Assembly: GCA_005882155.1 (NCBI GenBank)
Contig: VBCQ01000043.1
Coordinates: forward strand, 1-12,257
DNA: 12,257 nucleotides
Direction of reading: 5' to 3'
Origin: Betaproteobacteria bacterium
GTDB lineage: Bacteria > Pseudomonadota > Gammaproteobacteria > Burkholderiales > Burkholderiaceae_C
The first letter of the stretch is position 1. Each line of letters starts with the position of its first letter. A program made the translations under genes and the position numbers. Below are positions 6,912-12,257 of the stretch, in pieces. The notes under the pieces were generated by a model. It made no database searches. It saw only the letters and a list, made by a program, of their open reading frames with translations, and was not told the origin of the DNA.

Positions 6912-8093
6912 TTACTTGCGGGCGGCGGCGACTTCGGTCGGCTGCACCAGCTGGCCGGTCTTGTTGGACCAGTTGTTCTTGGTGAAGGTGATGACCGCGG
7001 CGAGCTCGGTGTCGGAAAGCTGCTTCCACGACGGCATCGCGGTGTTCGGCACGCCATGCAAAACGATCTGCAGCTGCTTGTTCTTGTCGGCATCGAGCAC
7101 GACTCGCGACGCATCGAGCGCCTTGATCGCGCCGCCGCCCTTGCCGCTCGCCTGGTGGCATTGCGCGCAGTTGCTGTTGTAGACCTTCTCGCCACGCGCG
7201 ATGAGCTCACCGAGCTGCCAGACCTTGTTCGGGTCGTCGGCCAGCGCGGCCATCTGCTTCTTGCGGCCCGCGACCCACGCGGTGTAGTCCTCGGCCGAAA
7301 CCACCTTCACGTGGATCGGCATGTACGCGTGTTCCTTGCCGCACAGCTCGGCGCACTGGCCGTAGTAGTTGCCGACCTTCTGGGCGCGGAACCAGGTGTC
7401 GCGAACGAAGCCGGGGATCGCGTCCTGCTTGACGCCGAAAGCCGGGACCATCCAGGCGTGGATCACGTCGGAGGCCGTGGTGATGATGCGAACCTTCTTG
7501 TTGACCGGCACGACGAGCGGGTTGTCGACCCTGAGCAGATAGTCGTCGCCGGCGGCTTTGCCGGAGTCGGACATCTCGCGCTGGGTCACGTCGAGCGTCG
7601 AGACGAAGCCGATGCCTTCGCCCTCGCCACTCAGATAGTCATAGCCCCACTTCCACTGGATGCCGGTGGCCTTGATCGTCAGATCGGCGGCGCTGGTGTC
7701 TTTCATCGCCACGACGGTCTTCGTCGCGGGCAGCGCCATCAGGATCACGATGAAGAACGGAACGATGGTCCAGGCGATTTCGACCGTGGTGCTTTCGTGA
7801 AAGTTGGCCGCCGTCGCGCCCTTCGATTTGCGGTGCTTGTAGATCGAATAGAACATCACGCCGAACACACCGACGAAGATGACGAGGCAGATGACGAGCA
7901 TGAAATAGTGCAGCCACTGCTGATCGGCCGCGATGCGCGTGACCGGCGAGTGCAGGTCGAGCTGGTTGACCGCCGGGCCGCCGGGCAGATCTTTGACGGC
8001 CAGCGCGGCCGTCGTCGCGAGCATCGCGCCGCAGGCCATGCCCCACTGCCCCACCCTTTGCAACGCCGGCCAAAGTGCATTCATCGTCTTCAT
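6912..8093 (-). CDS. coxB: Cytochrome c oxidase subunit II with fused cytochrome c domain
   Basis: CoxB (CtaC) receives electrons at its CuA centre and passes them to heme a in subunit I. The 393-residue precursor has a hydrophobic signal region (about 7-32), two membrane helices (about 61-83 and 104-123), and a cupredoxin domain. CuA ligands are H212, C247, E249, C251, H255 and M258, in IHAWMVP and CAELCGKEHAYM. The Trp cluster GIQWKWGYDY (144-153) is the usual electron entry point. A C-terminal cytochrome c domain has C309-A-Q-C312-H313 and a likely distal Met, M353, in NTAMPSW, giving a caa3-like subunit with its own electron donor. The frame stays open upstream, but the added residues would extend into the 5' leader. 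ATG 8093 (MKTMNALWP) gives a proper signal peptide; ATG 8084 is possible. It is the first gene of the run, behind a likely promoter at 8157-8185. Confidence 0.97.
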   Translation of the reverse strand: MKTMNALWPALQRVGQWGMACGAMLATTAALAVKDLPGGPAVNQLDLHSPVTRIAADQQWLHYFMLVICLVIFVGVFGVMFYSIYKHRKSKGATAANFHESTTVEIAWTIVPFFIVILMALPATKTVVAMKDTSAADLTIKATGIQWKWGYDYLSGEGEGIGFVSTLDVTQREMSDSGKAAGDDYLLRVDNPLVVPVNKKVRIITTASDVIHAWMVPAFGVKQDAIPGFVRDTWFRAQKVGNYYGQCAELCGKEHAYMPIHVKVVSAEDYTAWVAGRKKQMAALADDPNKVWQLGELIARGEKVYNSNCAQCHQASGKGGGAIKALDASRVVLDADKNKQLQIVLHGVPNTAMPSWKQLSDTELAAVITFTKNNWSNKTGQLVQPTEVAAARK

Positions 8094-8130
8094 CGTTGTC
8101 ACTTCAGTTTCAAGATTCTGTTCCTGCCCT

Positions 8131-8144
8131 GCGCACGGCGCACG
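8131..8144. repeat. Tandem 7-bp repeat in the coxB leader
   Basis: GCGCACG occurs twice head to tail, just downstream of the predicted coxB transcript start and upstream of its coding region. It could be part of a regulatory site or a chance feature of GC-rich DNA; nothing else in the sequence decides between these. Confidence 0.3.
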
Positions 8145-8156
8145 CAAAACCCGAGG

Positions 8157-8185
8157 ATTTTAGCCCAGCGCCAGCGCGGTCTCAG
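8157..8185 (-). promoter_or_regulatory. Likely sigma-70 promoter of the coxB-ctaE run
   Basis: On the minus strand the hexamer CTGAGA (8180-8185) and the -10 hexamer TAAAAT (8157-8162) are separated by 17 bases, the optimal spacing. They match consensus at four and five of six positions. GGCTAAAATCC is of a type often seen in front of Burkholderiales genes. The predicted transcript start near 8150 leaves a leader of about 57 bases before the coxB ATG. The -35 hexamer contains the TGA stop codon of the preceding BioC-like gene, so the promoter is partly inside that gene. Confidence 0.6.
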
Positions 8186-9093
8186 CGCTTGGCAGCACCC
8201 GAGCGCACCAGCGCGCGCATGTCGTCGAGCGACACCGTCGTCGGCGCGCCGGCTTGCAGACGCGGCGCGGCCTTGAAGGCGTGGCCGTAGGCGATTTCGA
8301 AGCGCAGGCTGAGCCGCCCGTCAGGCCCGCGCAGAGCGTCGAACTCGCGCTCGAGGCGCGCGCGCCAGCGCGGGGTGCGCAGACCCGCCGGGCGCTGCGG
8401 CGACACGTTGCCGCCGAGCAAGCGCAGCTCGTCGAGCAGCGCTTGCGGGCCGGCCCAGTTCAGCGTCAAGGTCTCCTGGTCCATCACCGGGTCGGCGAAG
8501 CCGGCGTGCAGCAGCATGTCGCCGAGATCGTGCATGTCGACGAAATCGATCGTTGGCGCCGGCCACTCGAGGCGAGCGTACAACTCGCGCAGCTGGCGCA
8601 GCGTGTCGGGGCCCAAGCACGAGAACATCACGAAGCCGTCGGCCGACAACGCGCTCTGCCAGCGCGCCATCAGGGCCGGCGGATCCTGCACCGCGTGCAA
8701 CATCATGTTGGCCCACAGAAGTTGCGCGCTACGCGGCAGTTCGTCGGCCTCGGCTCGCACCTCGACCTCGACCGCGCGCAGACGGCGCGGCGACCACCAG
8801 GCGACTTTGTTGAGGTCGCGACTGCGCTGCATCAGCGCCGCATTCGGCTCGACCGCGATGCGCTGCGCTCGCGGGTACGCGAGCGCGAGCAACTCGCCGC
8901 TCGCGCCGAGGAAGGACCACCAGTCGACGATGCGCTCGGGCTGCAGGCGAATCACCTGCAAGCGCTGCGCCATGCGGCGCGCCACTTCGCCGTGCAGCCA
9001 CGGCGCACTCGGCTGCCGCGCGAGGCGGCGCAGCACGGCGTCCACTGCGGCAACGTCGATCGCTCGCGCTTCGGCGGCAGGGGTCGTGGCCAT
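8182..9093 (-). CDS. BioC-like methyltransferase with degenerate SAM motif
   Basis: A 303-residue protein resembling malonyl-ACP O-methyltransferase (BioC), which caps malonyl-ACP at the start of biotin synthesis. The later half of the methyltransferase fold is recognisable: LLWANMMLHAVQDPPALM (125-142), FVMFSCLGPDTLRQLRE (154-170) and DFVDMHDLGDMLLHAGFADP (183-202), comparable with the BioC pattern of a W-x-N segment, an F-x-x-x-GPxTL segment and an MHDxGD segment. The glycine-rich motif I that normally binds SAM is not of the D-x-G-x-G type: the region reads VDWWSFLGASGELL (56-69), followed by AVEPN with an acidic residue at E82. No other biotin gene is nearby. ATG 9093 is chosen because sequence upstream of it belongs to the divergent comF control region, although the frame continues to 9231. 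BioC activity is plausible but unproven. Confidence 0.8.
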   Translation of the reverse strand: MATTPAAEARAIDVAAVDAVLRRLARQPSAPWLHGEVARRMAQRLQVIRLQPERIVDWWSFLGASGELLALAYPRAQRIAVEPNAALMQRSRDLNKVAWWSPRRLRAVEVEVRAEADELPRSAQLLWANMMLHAVQDPPALMARWQSALSADGFVMFSCLGPDTLRQLRELYARLEWPAPTIDFVDMHDLGDMLLHAGFADPVMDQETLTLNWAGPQALLDELRLLGGNVSPQRPAGLRTPRWRARLEREFDALRGPDGRLSLRFEIAYGHAFKAAPRLQAGAPTTVSLDDMRALVRSGAAKR

Positions 9094-9101
9094 GGCAGGG
9101 C

Positions 9102-9109
9102 AGTATATT
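9102..9109. promoter_or_regulatory. AT-rich core shared by divergent BioC-like and comF promoters
   Basis: AGTATATT lies in GC-rich DNA between the divergent genes. Read leftward it contains TATACT (9102-9107), five of six to the -10 consensus, which would start a transcript a base or two from the BioC-like ATG at 9093. Read rightward it contains TATATT (9104-9109), also five of six, which would start one near the comF GTG at 9116. No good -35 box is seen on either strand. Two leaderless, mutually exclusive transcripts are a possible reading. Confidence 0.35.
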
Positions 9110-9115
9110 GACCCG

Positions 9116-9832
9116 GTGTCCTTGACTCGATTGCTTGCGCGCAGCGGCTTCACGCTGCCGACCCAATGCGCGATCTGCCATGACTGGAGCGCCGAGCGCA
9201 TCTGCGCGCCATGCCGGCAGCGCTTCATCACGACGGTTCCGCGTTGCGACGCCTGCGCGCTGCAGGTACCGGCCGGCGTGACGCGCTGCGGATCTTGCTT
9301 GCGCAGTTCACCGCCGCTCGATGGCGTGCTCGCCGCCGTCGACTACAGCCATCCTTGGGACCGCCTCGTCGCGCGCTTCAAGTTCCATGCGGCGCTCGAC
9401 TTGGCACCGGCGCTGGCGCGCTGCCTTGTCGACGCGTGGCGCGCCAGCGGTGCGTCGCATCCGGGCTTGTTGCTGCCGGTGCCGTTGAGCATGGAACGCC
9501 TGCGCGAGCGCGGCTACAACCAGGCGTGGGAAATCGTGCGGCGCCTCGGCGACGCGCTGCGCTGCCCGGTCGATGCGCGGCTGCTGCTGCGTATCAAGGA
9601 CACGCCGCATCAGCTCGCGCTGCCTCCCGAGCAACGCGCCGCCAACGTTCGCGGCGCGTTTGCGGTCGAGCCGACACGCGTCGGCGAGCTTCGCGGCCGC
9701 AGTGTCACGCTGGTCGACGACGTGCTGACGACCGGTGCCACGGCAGCCGAAGTCGCCGGCGTGCTGCGCCATGCCGGCGCGGCGGATGTCAAGCTCTGGG
9801 TTCTCGCGCGAACGCCGGCGCCGGGAGCTTGA
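9116..9832 (+). CDS. comF: ComF family protein (phosphoribosyltransferase-like)
   Basis: ComF proteins are linked to DNA uptake in competent bacteria and have an N-terminal zinc-binding part followed by a type I phosphoribosyltransferase fold; no enzymatic product is established. The 238 residues hold four CxxC pairs (C18/C21, C30/C33, C44/C47, C58/C61), then FKFHAALDLAPALA, PVPLSMERLRERGYNQAWE (121-139) and the PRPP-type loop VTLVDDVLTTGATA (197-210). All family landmarks are present. GTG 9116 is preferred because it puts the first cysteine 17 residues in, as usual for the family. ATG 9092 is in frame and would add eight residues, but its start codon would overlap that of the divergent gene, and there is a possible -10 box between the two starts. 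trmL follows after six bases and is probably cotranscribed. Confidence 0.93.
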   Translation: MSLTRLLARSGFTLPTQCAICHDWSAERICAPCRQRFITTVPRCDACALQVPAGVTRCGSCLRSSPPLDGVLAAVDYSHPWDRLVARFKFHAALDLAPALARCLVDAWRASGASHPGLLLPVPLSMERLRERGYNQAWEIVRRLGDALRCPVDARLLLRIKDTPHQLALPPEQRAANVRGAFAVEPTRVGELRGRSVTLVDDVLTTGATAAEVAGVLRHAGAADVKLWVLARTPAPGA

Positions 9833-9838
9833 GCTCGC

Positions 9839-10309
9839 ATGTTCAACATCGTCCTCGTCCATCCTGAGATTCCGCCGAACACCGGCAACGTGATTCGCCT
9901 CGCGGCGAACACCGGCTGCACGCTGCACCTCGTCGAGCCGCTCGGCTTCTCGATGGAAGACAAGCTCTTGCAGCGCGCCGGGCTCGACTACCACGAGTAC
10001 GCGAATCTGCAGCGCCATGCGTCGTGGGACGATTTCATTCGCAATCAGCACGCGAGCATCGAGCGAATGTTCGCCTTCACGACACGCGGCGAGCGGCGCT
10101 TTTCCGATGTCGCATGGCAAGCGGGCGACTACCTGGTCTTCGGCTCGGAGACCGCCGGCTTGCCGGACGCGGTGCGCGCGCAATTCGCGACGACTCAGCG
10201 CGTGCGCCTCCCGTTGCGGCCCGGCCAGCGCAGCCTCAATCTCAGCAATGCGGTGGCCGTCGCGGTGTTCGAAGCCTGGCGGCAAAACGGCTACGCGGGT
10301 TCGGCGTAG
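9839..10309 (+). CDS. trmL: tRNA (cytidine(34)-2'-O)-methyltransferase (SPOUT family)
   Basis: TrmL methylates the ribose of the wobble nucleotide (C34 or cmnm5U34) of certain leucine tRNAs, using SAM bound in a knotted SPOUT fold. The 156-residue length is typical. Motifs in order are HPEIPPNTGNVIRLAANTG (8-26), FGSETAGLP (101-109) and the knot segment RSLNLSNAVAVAVFE (131-145). The ATG at 9839 is six bases after the comF stop, with GGGAG upstream inside the comF end. It runs convergently into the binding-protein gene: only nine bases separate the two stop codons, and the trmL TAG lies inside a hairpin. Confidence 0.96.
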   Translation: MFNIVLVHPEIPPNTGNVIRLAANTGCTLHLVEPLGFSMEDKLLQRAGLDYHEYANLQRHASWDDFIRNQHASIERMFAFTTRGERRFSDVAWQAGDYLVFGSETAGLPDAVRAQFATTQRVRLPLRPGQRSLNLSNAVAVAVFEAWRQNGYAGSA

Positions 10310-10310
10310 C
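10290..10310 (-). terminator. Candidate hairpin terminator across the trmL stop codon
   Basis: GCTACGC (10290-10296) and GCGTAGC (10304-10310) form a perfect 7-base-pair stem with a seven-base loop. On the minus strand the hairpin is followed two bases later by TTTT, so it best suits the end of the solute-binding-protein transcript. On the plus strand it is followed only by GAATTGAATC. The right arm contains the TAG stop of trmL. Confidence 0.5.
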
Positions 10311-10318
10311 GAATTGAA

Positions 10319-11290
10319 TCACTCGGGCTGCACACCCGCCGCCTTGATCACCTTGGCCCAGCGGTCACGTTCGCTCACCATCAACCCGGCCAAACCTTCG
10401 GGCGCGGTGCCGGCGGCGCTGAAGTACTGGCCGAGCATCTTGCTGCGCACCTCGTCGCTCTTGATGATTCGAACCAACTCGCGCGACACCCGCTCGACGA
10501 TCGGCTTCGGTGTCTTCGCCGGCGCGAGCACGGCCTGCCACGAGATCGCTTCGAAGCCGGGATAGCCTTGCTCGGCGAAGGTCGGCAATTCGGGCAGCGA
10601 CGCGGCGCGGCCGAGCGTCGTCACGCCGAGCGCGCGCAGCTTGCCGGCGCGCACCTGGCCCATCGCGATGCCCGGGACCATGAAGCCGGCTTGGACCTGA
10701 CCGGCGAGGATCGCGTTGACCACTTGCGGGAAGCCCTGGTACGGCACATGAACGATGTCGAGCCCGGAGCGGGTCTTGAACAGCTCCATCGCGAGGTGCG
10801 CGGCGCTGCCGTTGCCGACGCTGCCATAGTTGAGCTGACCCTTCTTCTCTTTCGCAATGCGAACGAAGTCGGCCAAGGTCGCGGCGCCGAGCTTCGGATC
10901 GACGACCAGCACGTTGGGCGAGGTCGCGACCAGCGACACCGGTGCCAGTTCCTTCAGCGGGTCGTAGTTGAGGCTCTTGCTGAGCAGCGGCGCGGTCACG
11001 AGCGGCCCCTGGATCGTGAACAGCAAGGTGTAGCCGTCGGGCTCGGCCTTCGCGACGACACCGGTGCCGAGGTTGCCGCCGGCCCCCGGTCGGTTGTCGA
11101 TGACGATCGTCTGAGCGAGCGCCTGGCCGAGCGGCTCGGCGATCAAGCGGGCGATGAGGTCGGGCGAGCTGCCGGCTGGAAATGGCACGACGAGCTTGAT
11201 TGGCCTCGCGGGCCATGATTGCGCGAACGATGGAACGGCCAGTGACGCGACGCTCGCTGCGGCAGATTGCAGAACGTGGCGACGTCGCAT
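10319..11290 (-). CDS. Bug/TctC-family periplasmic solute-binding protein
   Basis: A 323-residue extracytoplasmic binding protein of the tripartite tricarboxylate transporter (Bug/TctC) family, which bind small carboxylates and other organic ligands. It starts with MRRRHVLQSAAASVASLAVP and SFAQ, a twin-arginine-like or Sec signal peptide with a probable cleavage near residue 23. Family segments are IKLVVPFPAGSSPDLIARLI (31-50), NRPGAGGNLGT (66-76), EPDGYTLL (83-90), LNYGSVGNGSAAHLAMELF (153-171) and VPYQGFPQVVNAILAGQVQ (182-200). The usual PPGG before the Asp is here PAGSS. The ligand cannot be read from sequence. No TctA or TctB membrane partner is in the window, as is common for the many orphan members in Burkholderiales. 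The start has GAGGG seven bases upstream, overlapping the gpsA stop, so it is probably cotranscribed and translationally coupled with gpsA. Confidence 0.93.
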   Translation of the reverse strand: MRRRHVLQSAAASVASLAVPSFAQSWPARPIKLVVPFPAGSSPDLIARLIAEPLGQALAQTIVIDNRPGAGGNLGTGVVAKAEPDGYTLLFTIQGPLVTAPLLSKSLNYDPLKELAPVSLVATSPNVLVVDPKLGAATLADFVRIAKEKKGQLNYGSVGNGSAAHLAMELFKTRSGLDIVHVPYQGFPQVVNAILAGQVQAGFMVPGIAMGQVRAGKLRALGVTTLGRAASLPELPTFAEQGYPGFEAISWQAVLAPAKTPKPIVERVSRELVRIIKSDEVRSKMLGQYFSAAGTAPEGLAGLMVSERDRWAKVIKAAGVQPE

Positions 11291-11297
11291 GACCGAT

Positions 11298-11302
11298 CCC
11301 TC
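11298..11302 (-). promoter_or_regulatory. Shine-Dalgarno of the binding-protein gene overlapping the gpsA stop
   Basis: GAGGG lies seven bases before the ATG at 11290 and shares bases with the gpsA TGA (11301-11303). This fixes the start and suggests that ribosomes ending gpsA can reinitiate on the binding-protein gene. Confidence 0.7.
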
Positions 11303-12257
11303 AGTGCTCGGCTCGCGCCTCGCGGCCCATCAGTTGTTCGACCGCCTGGACCGGTGTGATGCGGCCTTCGAGAACATCGACGACTGCGTCAGTGATCGGC
11401 ATCTCGACGCCGCTAGCGCCTGCGCGCCGCTGCACCATCGCCGCGGTGTAAACACCTTCGGCGACGTGGCCGAGCTCGCGCAGGATTTGCGGCAGCGGCA
11501 CGCCTTGCGCAAGCAGCAGGCCGACCTTGCGATTGCGCGACAGGTCGCCGGTGGCAGTGAGCACCAGGTCGCCGAGCCCGCTCAAGCCCATGAAGGTCTC
11601 GACTTGCGCACCGAGCGCGACGCCCAGGCGCGTCATTTCGGCGAGGCCGCGGGTGACGAGCGCGGCGCGCGCGTTGAGACCGAGCTGCAGGCCGTCGGCG
11701 ATCCCGGTCGCGATCGCGAGCACGTTCTTCACCGCGCCGCCGACTTCGACGCCGATCGGATCGCTCGAGGTGTAGATGCGCAGGCTGTCGCTGTGCAGCG
11801 CCGCGACGGATTCGTCGCACAAGGCCGCGTCGGCGCTCGCCGCGACCAGCGCGGTGGGCCGGCCGCGCGCGACCTCGATCGCAAAGCTCGGCCCTGACAG
11901 CACGCCGACCCGCGCGTTCGGGCAGACCGCGCGCGCGACCTCGTGGCCGAGCCAGCCAGTGCCTTCTTGAAATCCCTTGCACAGCCACAGCACGCCGCTC
12001 GCGTCGGCCGGCACACGCTGGAGCATTTCGGCCAGCGCGGCCATCGGCGTCGCGATGATCAAGAGGCCGCCGCGCGCATGCGCGACCGCTGCATCGAAGT
12101 CCGGCGTGATCTGCAGTGACGCAGGCAGCGCGATCTCGTCGAGGTAGCGCTCGTTGCGTCGCAGCAATGTCATGCGCGCCGCTTGGTCCGCGTCGCGCGC
12201 CCACAGCTGCGTGGCGTGACGTGCGCTCGCGACCACCGCCAGCGCCGTGCCCCACGC
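11301..12257 (-). CDS. gpsA: Glycerol-3-phosphate dehydrogenase [NAD(P)+], N-terminus cut by window edge
   Basis: GpsA reduces dihydroxyacetone phosphate to sn-glycerol 3-phosphate in the cytoplasm, supplying the backbone for phospholipids. The visible 318 residues start with AWGTALAVVAS and LWARD, the end of the GxGxWGTA dinucleotide-binding loop, so only about eight to ten N-terminal residues are missing. Other landmarks (numbered from the first visible residue) are KGFQEGTG (94-101), LSGPSFAIEVARGRPTAL (120-137), the catalytic-lysine segment GGAVKNVLAIATGIADGL with K177, and GLSGLGDLVLTATGDLSRNR (224-243). A GTG at 12236 is an internal valine, not a start. The binding-protein gene follows after 10 bases. 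Confidence 0.96.
   Translation of the reverse strand, partial: AWGTALAVVASARHATQLWARDADQAARMTLLRRNERYLDEIALPASLQITPDFDAAVAHARGGLLIIATPMAALAEMLQRVPADASGVLWLCKGFQEGTGWLGHEVARAVCPNARVGVLSGPSFAIEVARGRPTALVAASADAALCDESVAALHSDSLRIYTSSDPIGVEVGGAVKNVLAIATGIADGLQLGLNARAALVTRGLAEMTRLGVALGAQVETFMGLSGLGDLVLTATGDLSRNRKVGLLLAQGVPLPQILRELGHVAEGVYTAAMVQRRAGASGVEMPITDAVVDVLEGRITPVQAVEQLMGREARAEH

Noticed and set aside
5140..7161. A 673-codon minus-strand frame ending in the 36-residue peptide
   Set aside because: Only the last 36 residues make sense. The upstream part is an out-of-frame reading of ctaD and coxB, not a fusion protein.
5394..8276. A 960-codon open frame on the plus strand, antisense to coxB and ctaD
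   Set aside because: It is rich in Arg, His, Asp and Glu with no membrane or domain pattern, and lies opposite two unmistakable genes. Long antisense frames are expected from GC-rich third codon positions.
9092..9115. ATG 9092 as the comF start
   Set aside because: Possible, but it adds eight residues not expected in the family and lies upstream of the candidate -10 box; GTG 9116 fits better. Kept as an alternative.
9094..9231. N-terminal extension of the BioC-like gene to 9231
   Set aside because: It would overlap the comF coding start and adds residues with no family similarity.
9308..10285. A 325-codon minus-strand frame opposite comF and trmL
   Set aside because: It is Arg/Glu-rich, opposite two clear genes, and has no motif.
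12234..12236. GTG at 12236 as the gpsA start
   Set aside because: The codons upstream to the window edge read AWGTALA, part of the conserved cofactor-binding loop, so the gene continues beyond the edge.
1..12257. CRISPR arrays, tRNA or rRNA genes, insertion sequences, phage genes or defence systems
   Set aside because: No repeat-spacer pattern, RNA-gene-like sequence, transposase or terminal inverted repeat was seen; coding density is near complete with ordinary chromosomal genes.

Overview
The window is a GC-rich stretch of an ordinary bacterial chromosome. It carries an aa3-type cytochrome c oxidase gene cluster followed by a block of housekeeping genes. Several traits point to a betaproteobacterium of the order Burkholderiales, of the Rubrivivax/Leptothrix/Comamonadaceae kind. 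These are a subunit II with a fused cytochrome c domain, a small assembly peptide next to ctaG, DUF2970 and DUF2909 membrane proteins inside the cluster, an orphan Bug/TctC-type periplasmic binding protein, and TAAAAT-type -10 boxes. The placement is inferred from gene content; no marker gene is present.

Region 1 (1-8093, mostly minus strand) is the oxidase locus. Read in its direction of transcription the order is coxB/ctaC (8093-6912), ctaD (6887-5262), a 36-residue membrane peptide (5250-5140), ctaG/cox11 (5137-4523), a DUF2970 protein (4526-4296) and ctaE (4262-3378). A symmetrical hairpin terminator follows (3331-3353). Beyond it a small twin-transmembrane DUF2909 gene lies on the opposite strand (3090-3308). 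A second minus-strand run then begins 39 bases upstream of that gene's start: SURF1 (3050-2328), a SCO-like thioredoxin-fold membrane protein (2374-1670), ctaA/cox15 (1655-486) and ctaB/cox10 (458 to beyond the left edge). Together these encode the three core oxidase subunits, copper delivery for CuB (CtaG) and probably for CuA (SCO-like), heme insertion (SURF1), and the heme O and heme A synthases. A likely promoter for the first run overlaps the stop codon of the preceding gene (8157-8185).

Region 2 (8182-10309) is a divergent pair. A BioC-like methyltransferase with a degenerate SAM-binding motif reads leftward. comF and trmL read rightward as a two-gene unit. The two arms are separated by only about 22 bases containing an AT-rich core.

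Region 3 (10319-12257, minus strand) holds gpsA, cut at its N-terminus by the right edge, followed 10 bases later by a Bug/TctC-type periplasmic solute-binding protein. The binding-protein gene runs convergently into trmL, with a hairpin across the trmL stop codon.

No insertion sequence, CRISPR array, tRNA, rRNA, prophage or obvious horizontally acquired island was seen, and no stretch over 300 bases lacks a gene. I found no convincing new biological system. The points most worth a second look are the opposite-strand DUF2909 gene with a possible leaderless start, the compact comF/BioC-like divergent region, the BioC-like protein without a normal SAM motif, the divergent SCO-like protein, and the orphan binding protein beside gpsA.
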